DNA of 64,000 bases from Nosema muscidifuracis (taxonomy: Eukaryota > Microsporidia > Nosematidae). The notes under the pieces were generated by a model that saw nothing but the letters and a program-made list of their open reading frames with translations, made no database searches and was not told where the DNA came from. Below, piece by piece: positions 52,704 to 63,016 of this stretch. A program made the translations under genes and the position numbers. The stretch lies in NCBI GenBank assembly GCA_028335825.1, contig JAIOKI010000002.1, positions 434,001 to 498,000 on the forward strand. Direction: 5' to 3'. How positions within the stretch are numbered: position 1 is the first letter of the stretch; the number at the start of each line of letters is the position of its first letter.

Positions 52704-53393
52704 TTAAAAAAAATCTTCAGAATTCAATTGGGTAACTTCTTTGTTTTTTTCTAATACCCAAATGTCTACATTATTAGAAGTTAAAACTCCTGTGTCTGGA
52801 TAAGCATTTTTTAAAGACTTAAGTCCAAGATTAATTAATTTTTTTAAATCATAAGATTCAAAATTTAAACATTCATCTTCTAAAACTGTTCTACAAGATT
52901 GAGATCTATTACCTATACTCATACCTCTTACTTCTTTAGAAGATCCTTTTGGATCAAACATAACTAAACTTATTCCATCATAATCTGTAAGAAGAAGTCC
53001 TTGTACTCCGTATAATCTGTTATTATTTGTTAAAGTTCTAAGACTAGCGTCATAATTCAATTCATCAAATACGTGTATAGGATGAATTCTTCTTTCTTTT
53101 CTTACTTTTTCATATACAGTACTATTTTTCAAATATTTTACAATTTTTGTACCATCATTTGTTATTCCACTAAAGCTGAACAAAGTTTTGTTGTCAATTT
53201 CAAATATTTTTTTCTGTTGTTCTGACAATTTTGACCTTCTTTCATTATAAGTAATAAATACCCCATAATTCTCATTTTTAAGAGCTACTACTGTATTCCC
53301 AAGTTGTACTGTATTATTTATAAACTCAAGTTGTTTTATTTTTCCTTCAGGATTGTAAATAATATAATTCGTATAATCTGTTTGTGAGTTCAT
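52704..53393 (-). CDS. PRE5: 20S proteasome subunit alpha6 (PRE5/PSMA1)
   Basis: This is a subunit of the outer alpha ring of the 20S proteasome. The start YIIYNPEGKIKQLEFINNTVQ fits the alpha-type N-terminus (YS.FSP.G.l.Q.EYA). RGMSIGNRSQSCRTVLE matches the alpha6-specific SIGARSQSARTYLE, and the length (229) is near normal. Several usual alpha residues are altered (EF for EYA), as expected for a fast-evolving genome. CCC lies 7 bases before the ATG. It is divergent to the gene at 53437, with only 43 bp between the two start codons and a CCC element on each side. Confidence 0.9.
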   Translation of the reverse strand: MNSQTDYTNYIIYNPEGKIKQLEFINNTVQLGNTVVALKNENYGVFITYNERRSKLSEQQKKIFEIDNKTLFSFSGITNDGTKIVKYLKNSTVYEKVRKERRIHPIHVFDELNYDASLRTLTNNNRLYGVQGLLLTDYDGISLVMFDPKGSSKEVRGMSIGNRSQSCRTVLEDECLNFESYDLKKLINLGLKSLKNAYPDTGVLTSNNVDIWVLEKNKEVTQLNSEDFF

Positions 53394-53436
53394 AACAAGG
53401 GCTTATTTTTTTAAATTTTATTTTTTTTACCCTGAG
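53394..53436. promoter_or_regulatory. 43-bp bidirectional promoter with two CCC elements
   Basis: The whole gap between two divergent start codons is 43 bp. It carries CCC for the minus-strand gene (plus-strand AAGGGC) and CCC for the plus-strand gene (TTTACCCTGAG), separated by an A/T run. Confidence 0.65.
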
Positions 53437-53802
53437 ATGATAAATAGAATTTTAGAAATTCTTGCTTCAGAAGACACTTTCAATCTTTTTTCTAATCAGA
53501 TGTCTCCTTCCATATACGATATAAGAAAATTAAAAATAAAAACTCTTCCAAATATAAAAAAATTTCTAATTTCTTTATTTAGAAAAGTTAGAGATTCATC
53601 AATTTCAGAATCTTTGTATTGGAATGAAGCTATAAGACTTGAAAAATTTACTTTTAGACTTTTTAAAGAAATAGATGATGTTAAAAATGAAAGTAATGGT
53701 GATGATGACGTAATAGAATGTTATGTAGAAAATCTTATGGAATTTACAGATGGTATTGATATACCAATTATTAATGATCAAATTTCATATATAGTATCTT
53801 AA
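53437..53802 (+). CDS. unknown small helical protein
   Basis: A 121-residue protein that I do not recognise. It is predicted mostly helical, with a basic central helix (LPNIKKFLISLFRKVRD) and an acidic C-terminus (DVKNESNGDDDVIE). CCC lies 4 bases before the ATG and the gene shares a 43-bp promoter region with the proteasome alpha6 gene, so it is very likely expressed. No membrane segment or zinc motif is seen. Confidence 0.6.
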   Translation: MINRILEILASEDTFNLFSNQMSPSIYDIRKLKIKTLPNIKKFLISLFRKVRDSSISESLYWNEAIRLEKFTFRLFKEIDDVKNESNGDDDVIECYVENLMEFTDGIDIPIINDQISYIVS

Positions 53803-55272
53803 AATAATAAAAAATGTCTAATATTTTTTTTCTTCTTATTGACTAATAAAGATACTAAAAAAAATAATTAGTCTACTAAAATCTTAATAAAGAATTATAG
53901 AAAATAAATTTATCTTTTTTATTCTTAATTAAGTTAAGAAAAATATTTAATTTTTATTAAAATAGGAGAAGATCAGTAAATTAATTAAAAAGTCTTATAA
54001 TTTATTTATTTAGGAGAAGATCAGTAAATTAATTATGAAAAATTATTTATTTTATATTAAAATATAAGAACACTAAATTAATTAAGAAAGTCTTTAATTT
54101 ATATTAAAATAGAAGAACACTAAATTAACTAGGAAAAATATTTATTTTATATTAAAATAGGAGAAGATAAGTAAATTAACTAGGAAAAATATTTTTTTTA
54201 TTTAGATAGGAGAATATCATTTATTTATAAACAGATTTTGATTTCCTTTTCATGTATCCTAATCTTATAATTCTCTTCATTGACACTTCTCTTTATTTTT
54301 AATTAATATGTAAAAAATTTTAAAAAGATAATATTAATCTAAGAAAAAAATATAAATTAAATGATTAGATAAAAACAACATGAATAAGAATATCAAGAAA
54401 ATATAATTATTTGTTTATAAAGTATGATATGAAAATATCTAATTGATTAGAAATATAAGAATATTTTATTAAAAACTCTTTATTTGATAAATGTCTTAAA
54501 TTAATTCTCAAATTTAAAAATCTCTTATTTTTTTAATTATTGTGCTAAACAAATATTTTAATATAATAATAATAAATTAAAAATAATGTTTAGAAAAATA
54601 AATTATTTTATCAAATTAAAAATTGTGTTATAAAAGTGTATATCAAAATAAATCTTAGTTCTAAATCATAGGTCATTATAAATTATCTAAAATTGAATTT
54701 TAAGACAACTTTTCATAATTTTTAGTTTAGTGATATTTTTAAGTGAATTCTTTTAATTAAATAAAAATTTTTATTTAATTAAAATGTAAACTAATACAAT
54801 AATTATCATATATAATATGATAATTTAGAAGCTAATAATATAATAAATTGGTATATAATAATAATATCTTTATTTAATATAGATTAAGTAGATAAAAATA
54901 AAAATCCATAGTCAATGATAAATTTTTATATTCAATGATATAATTTTATAGCCGATGATATAATTTTTTAAATATAAAGATAAAATTCCATATATAATAA
55001 CAATAATATAATAATAATATAACAATATAACAATATAATAATAATATAACAATATAATAATATAACAATATAATAATATAATAATATAATAATATAATAA
55101 TATAATAATATAATAATATAATAATAATATAATAATATAATAATAATATAATAATATAATAATATAACAATAATATAACAATAATATAACAATAACAATA
55201 TAATAATATAATAATAATATAACAATAATATAATAATTTAATTTATAATAAAATTTTTATAAGAATGAACAT
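53803..55272. other. 1.47-kb spacer: repeats, plain AT-rich DNA and a microsatellite
   Basis: From about 53960 to 54230 a unit AAAATAGGAGAAGATCAGTA-AATTAATTA recurs about five times. Bases 54250-54900 show nothing I can name. Bases 55000-55235 are an ATAATA/ATAACA microsatellite (separate entry). Apparent ORFs inside the microsatellite are not genes. Confidence 0.65.
55000..55235. repeat. AATATAAT/AACAATAT microsatellite
   Basis: About 235 bp made only of A and T with scattered C, in units of 3-8 bp (AATAATAT and AACAATAT). It opens all minus-strand frames as Tyr/Ile/Leu-only peptides, which is an artefact of the repeat. Confidence 0.95.
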
Positions 55273-55851
55273 TTAATTAAAAGTTGATTGAAGTTTTAGT
55301 AGAGCTCGACTTGCAATTTCGTCAAGTTCATCCATCTCATAATCTTCTTCGACACGTCGAGATTCTTTAACTCCAAACGTAACACTGTTACTTCTTCCAT
55401 TATTGTGATTTGATACTTGACTAAGATATGAAAACATTTCTCTACCTTTCGCTATACTTTTATTATACTGTTCAATAGTACTAAACATACTATTTCTCTT
55501 ATCTCTTTGTACTCTTCTTTGTATAGTACTATTCCAGTAATTCTTAATAGCATTATCTGTTCTACCTGGTAAATGTTTTGCGATTTCTGACCATCTATTT
55601 CCGTATTTTTTATGTAATTCGACTATCTTGAAGTCTTCTTCATCTGAAAATGGTGTTTTACTTATATTAGGATTCAGGTGATTATGCCATCTTTCCCTAC
55701 ACTGCTTACCCATTCTAGTTTCCATCTTCTTAGATATGAAAGACCAATTCTTAGGTGAATGCTTACTAATAAGACCAAGCAATTTTTGATCCTCTTCTTT
55801 AGTCCAGGGTCCTTTAATTATTTTACTCTCATTGCTTAATGATTCCTCCAT
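55273..55851 (-). CDS. R2R3-type MYB transcription factor
   Basis: This is a nuclear DNA-binding protein with two MYB repeats at about residues 12-62 and 64-112. Repeat one has KGPWTKEEDQKLL, W at the second helix and RMGKQCRERWHNHLNP. Repeat two has FSDEEDFKI, WSEIAKHLPGRTDNAIKNYW. The recognition helices match animal c-MYB and plant R2R3 proteins almost residue for residue (consensus DNA AACNG). The remaining 80 residues are charged. CCC lies 6 bases before the ATG. At 192 residues it is close to other short microsporidian MYB proteins. Confidence 0.92.
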   Translation of the reverse strand: MEESLSNESKIIKGPWTKEEDQKLLGLISKHSPKNWSFISKKMETRMGKQCRERWHNHLNPNISKTPFSDEEDFKIVELHKKYGNRWSEIAKHLPGRTDNAIKNYWNSTIQRRVQRDKRNSMFSTIEQYNKSIAKGREMFSYLSQVSNHNNGRSNSVTFGVKESRRVEEDYEMDELDEIASRALLKLQSTFN

Positions 55852-56906
55852 TTTAAGGGATAATTGTTTATCTTTATAACCTAAAATATTAATAAATCAA
55901 ACAACTCAAAAATTTGCAATCAAGCTAAACAAACAAACAAAGAACAATTTTTTTATATTAGAAATCTTCTACACACTTCTAATCAAAAATAATTTAAAAA
56001 CAATTTAAAAATATAGCAAAATTATGTTTGTAAATACATTATTGTTGAAAATATTGATGACTCATCCCAAACAAAAGTAACAGAAAGTCCAGTATCACAT
56101 TTTACAATATAAAAAATATGATATTTTTTTTTATATAATATTTGTAATTCTCATTTTAAATTAATCAACAATTTAAAATTATTTCAAAATAATTTTTAAA
56201 TGATTTCTAAATGAAAATTCTTGTTTTTTATTTATTAACTGAATGTACTTAAATACTGATCAGGATACATTTAATTAAATATTTTGTAACTGATATATAT
56301 AGAAAAATATCAAATAAAAAATAATTTATAATTTTATATTTAAACTTAATATTAAGTTATCAATTTTGTCTAAAATTTAATTAAATTTTTGGTAACTGAT
56401 CTTGTAATATTTTATTTAGAAATTATATTTTAAATTAAAAATAATTAATATTGGATTTCTAATATATTATTTTATATATTATTTTGTATTTGTTCATATA
56501 TTATTTTGTATTTCTAAATATATTATTTTATATTTGCTATTATTATTTGTTAATATATTTGATGATATAATTGCTATTACATTTGTTGATGTATTTGCTA
56601 TTACTTTAGCTGTTGATGTATTTGCTATTACATTTGTTCATATATTTGATGATATATTATTTTAGTTTTAAACAATTATTAACTACTTTAGTTTTAAACA
56701 ATTATTGACTACTTTAGTTTTAAACAATTATTGACTAATTTAATTTTAAACAATTACTGACTACTTTAATTTTAAATTATTATTGACTACTTTAATTTTT
56801 AACAATTACTGACTACTTTAGTTTATAATTGATATTATATTTTATTATTAATCATTTTTTTCTGGTTTGTAAATTAAAAACAGATTTAGTATAAATTAAA
56901 ATTATG
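55852..56906. repeat. 1.05-kb spacer with roughly 27-bp tandem repeats
   Basis: From about 56655 to 56830 six or seven copies of ACTACTTTAGTTTTAAACAA-TTATTG recur. From 56460 to 56655 there are repeats of TTTGCTATTACATTTG and TATTATTTTATATT. A slightly GC-richer stretch near 56045-56105 contains TGATGA and AACAGAAAGTCC; I could not identify an RNA there. Confidence 0.6.
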
Positions 56907-57872
56907 TTAATTTAATTTCTTATTAACTAATAAATAATCATATTTCTGTGCATACTTAAGTGCATTATATATTATTGATTCAATATCCATTTCAAATGTA
57001 TCAATCTTACCCATAAATTCTACTAATTGTTCACTCTTCAAATCTAAAATAATATCTCTAAAGAATTTGATTATTGACGTGGAAATAAATAAAAAAATAC
57101 TAAAATCCAAATACAAAAATAAATCCCAAAATCTTAAAACATATTTGATATCAAATCTTGTAAAAAGTGTTAAATACCAGCTTATAGCATAAACACTAAT
57201 GTCTATATTATTTTCTAAGAGATGATTTAGTACATCTGGTATGATTAATTTAAATAATTCTATTTGTAAATTTTGTATTTTAGTGATCTTACTAAGTGAT
57301 TTATCAAAAAGTGTTTCTAATTTATTTTTTTTTATAACATTTACCATCATTTCAAATGCTTCTTCTTCAGGGAAATACATAAGAAGAATAGCTGCAAAGT
57401 TTGACATCCCTTGACAATACCCTATATTTGGCATATAATTAGAAAATGCTATTAAAATATTAAACAATTCAGATTGACCTCTTCCATAAGGTTTAAAGAA
57501 CAAGAAATGTGTTCTAAATGTTCGTTGTACATCGACATGAATTTGATGAGAATATTCGCTAGGTGTATTTTTCAATATATCGTATTCGTGCGTAAAACTT
57601 TTATTAGTAAATATTTTCCAAAGAGTATATTTAAGAGATATTGGTATGCCATATCTTATAATTTTTAATACATTTCTACTTTGTCTATATTTTTTATAAT
57701 CATTTTGGTATTTCTCAATTATTTCGTACCACTTAGATTTCAAGCTCTGTGCTGATATTTCAACTGTACTTTTAAATTGTTCTGTAATAAATCCATATTC
57801 ATTTGTACAGAGTACTTGTTCATTTTTTAAAGATTTATTGTAGTTTTTTGAGATGTCTTGTTCATTTTTCAT
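56907..57872 (-). CDS. TBC-domain Rab GTPase-activating protein
   Basis: TBC proteins switch off Rab GTPases with an Arg finger and a Gln finger. Both are kept: IHVDVQR (I111, D114, R117) and GYCQGMSN (Y152, Q154). The lead VLKIIRYGIPISLKYTLWKIF matches the R-x-GIP start of TBC domains, and the C-terminal half has the typical FLYLDFSIFLFISTSII helices. At 321 residues it is little more than the bare domain, similar to yeast GYP-type cores. The Rab partner cannot be told. No CCC/GGG element was noted. Confidence 0.92.
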   Translation of the reverse strand: MKNEQDISKNYNKSLKNEQVLCTNEYGFITEQFKSTVEISAQSLKSKWYEIIEKYQNDYKKYRQSRNVLKIIRYGIPISLKYTLWKIFTNKSFTHEYDILKNTPSEYSHQIHVDVQRTFRTHFLFFKPYGRGQSELFNILIAFSNYMPNIGYCQGMSNFAAILLMYFPEEEAFEMMVNVIKKNKLETLFDKSLSKITKIQNLQIELFKLIIPDVLNHLLENNIDISVYAISWYLTLFTRFDIKYVLRFWDLFLYLDFSIFLFISTSIIKFFRDIILDLKSEQLVEFMGKIDTFEMDIESIIYNALKYAQKYDYLLVNKKLN

Positions 57873-58066
57873 TTGTTATGAAAAGATATTTTTATTTATT
57901 TTATTTTTAAAACAAAAATCCATTTTTTAATATAACAATTATTATATTAAAAACAATAGTTAAATTTAATTTATATAAAAATATTTTAATTTACTTAATA
58001 AGCTCTATTCTATAACTGAAACATTGTTTTACTTTGATAACAAAATAAAGATATGTAAATAAATAA

Positions 58067-58651
58067 ATGCGTCACAGAAATGGAGTAAAGAAAATTCTAA
58101 AGATATCTTTTGTTCTCATTCAGACGATAGTCTTTATATCATCAATATGTTTTAGTATAATATCACTTACTGTATATTATAAAGGACATGACTTATTTAA
58201 TTTAAAGATAAAAACTCTTATTATGATGATATCGATGTCAGTATTCTCTTTTATTTCTTCTTTGGTAGGATTCCAAGCTATTAATTCTAAAAGAAAATTA
58301 AGACTTTTTTTATTTATTTTTCTAACAGTTATTTTATTAAATATACAGATAGTAATATCTATAAAAAGCTCTATGCTTCCAGAAAAAAGTGCTGTTTGGG
58401 GTGAAAATATGTGGGATAATATGAATATGTATCAAAGAGATTTCGTACAAAGAAAATTTAAATGTTGTGGGTTCAGAGATAAAGATGATAGACCTGGGTT
58501 AACTTGTGAATCAAATAGTGTAGGATGTTTTAATGTTCTATATCAAATGTCTCTTAGTTTGAGATCTTTAATAGAAAAAAGTGTAGTCTTATTATTTTTT
58601 ATAGAATCAGGTGGACTTGTGATAATTTCTTTATTAAAACTTAGAAAATAA
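58067..58651 (+). CDS. tetraspanin-like four-pass membrane protein
   Basis: Four transmembrane helices (about 10-35, 48-68, 78-98 and 165-190) frame one small and one larger outer loop. The larger loop has the CCG motif (133-135), a Cys at 147 and a GC pair at 153-154, the hallmark pattern of tetraspanins. The large loop (about 65 residues) is shorter than usual. Fungal tetraspanins such as PLS1 act in infection-structure polarity, but no role is known from this sequence. No CCC element is seen before the ATG. Confidence 0.78.
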   Translation: MRHRNGVKKILKISFVLIQTIVFISSICFSIISLTVYYKGHDLFNLKIKTLIMMISMSVFSFISSLVGFQAINSKRKLRLFLFIFLTVILLNIQIVISIKSSMLPEKSAVWGENMWDNMNMYQRDFVQRKFKCCGFRDKDDRPGLTCESNSVGCFNVLYQMSLSLRSLIEKSVVLLFFIESGGLVIISLLKLRK

Positions 58652-59100
58652 ATTAAATTAGTAAAAGAAGAAAATTTATTAAAAGATTATTCGTTTTAAT
58701 TTTTATAAATTAAATCTATTTTTTAATCAATATTTTTTCTTCAAACAATATTTCTTCAATAAATTTAAATCTATTATTTCTTCTTTAAATTATTAGTTTA
58801 CAAATCTATTAGTTCTTCTAAAAATATTTTTGGTAAATTTAAATCTATTTATGGTAAATTAAATCTATTTTTTAAACAATATTTTTTCTTTAAATTTAAA
58901 TCTATTATTTCTTCAATAAATTTAATCTATTATTTCTTCTAAAATTTTTAGTTTACAAACCTATTATCCTTCTAAAAATTATATTTCTTCTAAAAATATT
59001 TCATTCTTCAAACTATATTCTTTAAATTTAAAAAACTTGTGACTTTTTCGTTTACGTTTCAAGTTTTCAAATAAATTCATTTCTATGAAATAAACAAAAC
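58652..59100. repeat. spacer of TTAAATCTATTATTTCTTCT-type repeats
   Basis: Eight or more imperfect units with TTTAAATCTATT and TTTCTTCAAA cores run from about 58690 to 59020. No gene is seen. Confidence 0.65.
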
Positions 59101-59904
59101 ATGATGTTGAAAAGAAAAAACAGAAGATTTAGCATAATGGCTGCAGGATACAAAGGTACAGGAAAATCATCATTTTTTAACACATTATTCAACAACAACA
59201 TAGTCCCATTATCATCTTCTACTGATATAAATCTTTTCATGTTAAATGTTGATTGTGAAGGTGTATCTCAAAAAATCAGTTTAGTAGAAACACCAGGATT
59301 TGGAAGTGGTCTTAATGATTCTGATGTACAGAACAATATAATCAACTTTATTAAATTACAGTTTGATACATTTATTGAAGAAGAATCCAAAATACGAAGA
59401 GATCCATCTTTTGAAGATCCACGTATTCACTGTCTTCTCTATTTTATACCAGCTACTACAAAAGGTCTTAGGCAAAATGATATACAATTTCTAAAGAAGA
59501 TTGATCATTTAGTAAATATTATACCAGTCATCAGTAAATCAGATGGATTATGTGATAATGAGAAGAATGAGATGAAGATTATAATTAATAATCAGATACA
59601 TGATAATAACATAAAGGTATTTGATTTCGAACATCAAGATTATTATGAAAAGATTGATAAAGATCAGAGTTTGAATAATTATATTCCTTTTAATATAGTA
59701 TCAAGTGATAATGAGAATGTTGAAAGCAGAGTTCGTAAATTTAAATGGGGAACAGTAGAAATTGATAATGCTGATCATTGTGATTTTGCTATACTTAAAG
59801 AAATCTTATTAGGGACTCATCTTAATATTTTGATAGATTTTACAGGGAGTGAATTGTATGAGCTTTATAGAGCAGGTGTATTGGAAAATAAGATAACTTC
59901 TTAA
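59101..59904 (+). CDS. septin (short form)
   Basis: Septins are GTP-binding proteins that assemble into filaments at sites of division and polarity. The P-loop GYKGTGKSS (16-24), the G3 region VETPGFGSGLND, the G4 motif SKSD and the septin-specific FKWGTVEIDNADHCDFAILK then LLGTHLNILIDFT and LYELYR are present. At 267 residues it is shorter than most septins (about 350-400). It ends right after the GTPase/SUE region, so it lacks the C-terminal coiled coil, and the N-terminal basic extension is very short. No CCC element precedes the ATG pair. Confidence 0.92.
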   Translation: MMLKRKNRRFSIMAAGYKGTGKSSFFNTLFNNNIVPLSSSTDINLFMLNVDCEGVSQKISLVETPGFGSGLNDSDVQNNIINFIKLQFDTFIEEESKIRRDPSFEDPRIHCLLYFIPATTKGLRQNDIQFLKKIDHLVNIIPVISKSDGLCDNEKNEMKIIINNQIHDNNIKVFDFEHQDYYEKIDKDQSLNNYIPFNIVSSDNENVESRVRKFKWGTVEIDNADHCDFAILKEILLGTHLNILIDFTGSELYELYRAGVLENKITS

Positions 59905-60361
59905 TAAAGAAATTTTAACTAAAAAGTTTGCATATATTGAGAGTTGTTTAATGAAAAAGGTTTATGTTATTAGAACTTAATAATTAAAAATTATTTTTAT
60001 AAGACTTAACTAATTAAAAAGTTCACATATATTAAGAGCTTATTTAATTAAAAAGTTTGCATATATTGAGAGTTATTTAATATAATAATTTTTATATTGT
60101 TAGAACTTAACTAATTAAAAAGTTTGCATATTGAAGAACTACTCATTTAATTAAAAAGTTTTATATTGAAGAACTACTCATTTAATAAAATAAGGTTTAT
60201 ATTTATAACTACTCATTTAATTTAAAAGTTAACATATATTAAGAATTACTTAATAAAATAAATTCTATTTTATTACAACTTATTAAATAAAAAATTGTTT
60301 GTTTAAAAATAATTTAAATTTATAAATTTTAAGCATAAATACGTTTTAAATAAGTAGAAAT
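59905..60361. repeat. spacer of TTAATTAAAAAGTTTGCATA-type repeats
   Basis: About eight imperfect units of around 40 bp (ACTAATTAAAAAGTTTGCAT plus ATTGAGAGTTATTT) run from about 59925 to 60290. No gene is present. Confidence 0.7.
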
Positions 60362-61549
60362 TTATTTGCTACGTGGCTTAGTAGAAAAAGATGGTAATTT
60401 TATCTCTGAAGCAGGTATATCAGCAAGTAAAGACTTCTCCTTTATAATTAACTCATCAATCTTTTCTATTTCTTCTTTTAATTCATTACGTCTTAACTCT
60501 ACTTTTTCCAAAAATTCTTCTTTCTTCATGTTGAGTTGAGAAATTGTTTCTGGAATTTCTGAAGTCTGAGATGGAATTGAAACCTTGAACTGTGTAAGAC
60601 TCATAACAATATCAAGAGGGAAAGAAATTTTTTCATCTTTAATAGATTTCTTCTTATCTTTTGTACTAATCTTATTTTTCAAGTAAAAAATTACTGAATC
60701 AAATTTTGATGCATCACATTTTTCTTTCTCAGATTCCATAGTCTCTTTCTTAAGCTCTAATTCCTTAATTTTATCAAGTAACTCAGTCCTTCTCTTTTCA
60801 TAAGCTTCATACATAGCCTTCTTCTGTAAATATACGTCATGTTCTGCTTTCTTTTTAGCTATCTCTTCTTGATTAACAGTAATCTTCTTATTAATTTCTT
60901 CTTTCTTAATCTTAAGGGATTCAATATTCTTTTCAAATCCTTCAATATTTGGATTTTTGTTAACTTCATTAGATTCAATTTCCTTAATAGAATTCAAAAT
61001 TTCAGTCATCTTAGCATTCTTCTCTGATAATTCTTTACTAAGATCTCTTACAGTAGATTTTAATGTATAATATTGGTCTTGTACTTGTTTCATAATTTCA
61101 TGTTTCTTCTGTTCAATTTCAATAGTTTTCTTTTTAAGCTTCAAGTCTTTTATTTCATCCTCAAAAGATTTTGATTTTTGAGAAGAACAAGGATATTTTA
61201 ACATTTCAAGATTAATTTCTTTTAATCTTTTCTCTATAGACTCAGTTGACATAAAACCTTTAGTATCATTTTGTTTCTGACCTACATCTCCGTAAGTATC
61301 TTTAATTTGATTCATCTTATCATAACATTCTTTTCTACTATTGTTTAATTCTTTAATTATCAAATTAAGTTCTTTACGTTCTGCTAGCAAAGGAGCCTTA
61401 GGAGAATTTTTAGCATCATTCCTCTTAGTTTCTTCAATTTTTCTTTCATATTCTTTTATTTGATCATCTGCTTTTCTAAGATCTCCACGTAATTCCATTA
61501 TTTGTTGTTTGAATGGTCTTGTTCCTGGAATTGATTTATTTTGCTCCAT
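60362..61549 (-). CDS. BFR1: BFR1-like coiled-coil protein
   Basis: BFR1 is an mRNP- and polysome-associated protein at the ER in yeast, with effects on secretion and nuclear segregation. Nearly the whole 395-residue chain is charged coiled coil. The start RPFKQQIMELRGDLRKADDQ resembles the RPD...Y..KI...K.EI start of the family. The segment STESIEKRLKEINLEMLKYP then FEDEIKDLKLKKKTIE matches the ID.RI..LE......L...EEK.LLKEI..LKK.RK block. The C-terminus is Pro/Ser-rich. CCC lies 6 bases before the ATG. Coiled-coil bias limits certainty, but the motif order favours BFR1. Confidence 0.75.
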   Translation of the reverse strand: MEQNKSIPGTRPFKQQIMELRGDLRKADDQIKEYERKIEETKRNDAKNSPKAPLLAERKELNLIIKELNNSRKECYDKMNQIKDTYGDVGQKQNDTKGFMSTESIEKRLKEINLEMLKYPCSSQKSKSFEDEIKDLKLKKKTIEIEQKKHEIMKQVQDQYYTLKSTVRDLSKELSEKNAKMTEILNSIKEIESNEVNKNPNIEGFEKNIESLKIKKEEINKKITVNQEEIAKKKAEHDVYLQKKAMYEAYEKRRTELLDKIKELELKKETMESEKEKCDASKFDSVIFYLKNKISTKDKKKSIKDEKISFPLDIVMSLTQFKVSIPSQTSEIPETISQLNMKKEEFLEKVELRRNELKEEIEKIDELIIKEKSLLADIPASEIKLPSFSTKPRSK

Positions 61550-61789
61550 TTTAAGGGTAAAAAAATTTATTTTTTTTTTAAAATAAAATCAAAAGAAAAA
61601 TTTCAAATCATTAGGAGATCTCAAAACGTGAAGTTATAAAATCAATAAATAAAGATAAATAAAAATAGATAAAGATAAATAAAAATAGATAAAGATAAAT
61701 AAAGATAAATAAAGATAAATAAAGATAGATACTTAATTAATTTTCATCTTCTTCTAAAATAGATAGAAATTTATTTTTTAATCCTTAAA
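61550..61789. repeat. short spacer with GATAAATAAA repeats
   Basis: From about 61645 to 61730 the unit AAAGATAAATAAAAATAGAT is repeated in simple form. The left end carries the BFR1 CCC element. No gene. Confidence 0.7.
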
Positions 61790-62608
61790 ATGTTTGTAGA
61801 TATTTCTTGTAACATAACTGATAATCAATTTAAAGATGAAGAACTAAATTCTATAATTGATAGATGTAAAGATAATAAAGTTTTTCCTATTTTTGTAGGA
61901 TTAGATATAGAATCAACTAAGAGATCTCTTCAATTAGCAGAGAAATATGACACATTTTCTTATGCAGGTATCCATCCATTACATTCGAAAAACACCAATG
62001 AAAATTTATCAGAAATTCTTAAATTAAATAATCCAAGACTAATAGGCATAGGAGAATGTGGATTAGATTATTATAGATTAGAATATTCTGATAAAGATAC
62101 TCAAAAAAGAATTTTTAAAATGCAACTAGATTTACAAGGTGAAAGATATTTTATACATTCCAGGGATAGTCATAGAGACTTATTAGAAATACTTGATGAT
62201 TATTCTATAAATGGAGTAATACACAGTTTTACAGGTACAATAGATGAAAGTAAAGATTTAATTAAAAAAGGGTTTTTTATAGGAATAAATGGATGTTCAA
62301 TGAAAAGTGAAGAAGGATTAGAAGTAGTGAAAAATCTTCCTGTTGATCAAATACTTGTAGAAACAGATAGTCCTTATTGTAAAATTAGAGCTTCTTATGC
62401 AGGATACAAATATATTAAAACTACTTACAATTATCCTAAGGTATTAAAAAAGAGAAATGAACCTTCTTGTCTTAGACAGGTAGTAGAAGTAATAGGAGAA
62501 ATTAAAGGAATATGTATTGAAGAGATGGAAAGAATTTTAGAAGAGAATAGTTTAAGATTTTATGGGGATAATTTTAAAGAAGCATTTAATAGATGGAAAA
62601 AATTATAG
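61790..62608 (+). CDS. TatD-family metal-dependent nuclease (TATDN1-like)
   Basis: TatD proteins are metal-dependent 3'-5' exonucleases/DNases linked to DNA repair and DNA breakdown. MFVDISCNITDNQF matches the FIDIGINLTDPMF start of eukaryotic TATDN1. The active site is present: GIHP, GECGLDYYR, FIHSRDSHRD, VIHSFTGT and VETDSPYC. The 272-residue length is close to the family norm (about 260-300). The N-terminal His pair of bacterial TatD is missing, as it is in TATDN1 proteins. No CCC element was noted. Confidence 0.93.
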   Translation: MFVDISCNITDNQFKDEELNSIIDRCKDNKVFPIFVGLDIESTKRSLQLAEKYDTFSYAGIHPLHSKNTNENLSEILKLNNPRLIGIGECGLDYYRLEYSDKDTQKRIFKMQLDLQGERYFIHSRDSHRDLLEILDDYSINGVIHSFTGTIDESKDLIKKGFFIGINGCSMKSEEGLEVVKNLPVDQILVETDSPYCKIRASYAGYKYIKTTYNYPKVLKKRNEPSCLRQVVEVIGEIKGICIEEMERILEENSLRFYGDNFKEAFNRWKKL

Positions 62609-63016
62609 TAAATTTATTAAGTGTTAAAAGATTAAAATAGCATTCAATAAAAATAAGAAGATTTTTGATTTAATAAGTAGAATAAATATTGTTATTTAAC
62701 TAACCAAAAAAATATAAGATAATTCAATAAAAATATAAGATAATTTACTAAAAAACATATTAAAAAAGATTATTTACTAAAAAAATATAAGATAATTTAC
62801 TTAAAAAATATAAGATAATTTAATAAAAGCATTTAAAAAAGATAATTTACTAAAAAATCATCAACTCATCCAATAAAAAATATTAGAAAATAATTTTTGA
62901 TTTCTTATAACACATGTCACAATAAACAAATAAGATTTTTTTAAATCAAATCTAATCCGAAAAAAAATAATAAAAAATTCAACTTGAGGGGTAAAAAAGA
63001 TCAATTAAACAAGAAG
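62609..63016. repeat. spacer of AAAAATATAAGATAATTTAC-type repeats
   Basis: Six or more imperfect units run from about 62700 to 62860. Near 62985 a GGGG (TTGAGGGGTAAAAAAG) resembles the start element but lies about 28 bases before the next ATG. Confidence 0.65.

Noticed and set aside
54912-55225. Three overlapping minus-strand frames rich in Tyr, Ile and Leu
   Set aside because: They are produced by an AATAAT-type microsatellite and have no start element or sensible composition.
56045-56105. TGATGA box and AACAGAAAGTCC in a slightly GC-richer patch
   Set aside because: No matching D box, no P1-like closing helix and no terminator; not enough for a snoRNA or RNase MRP call.
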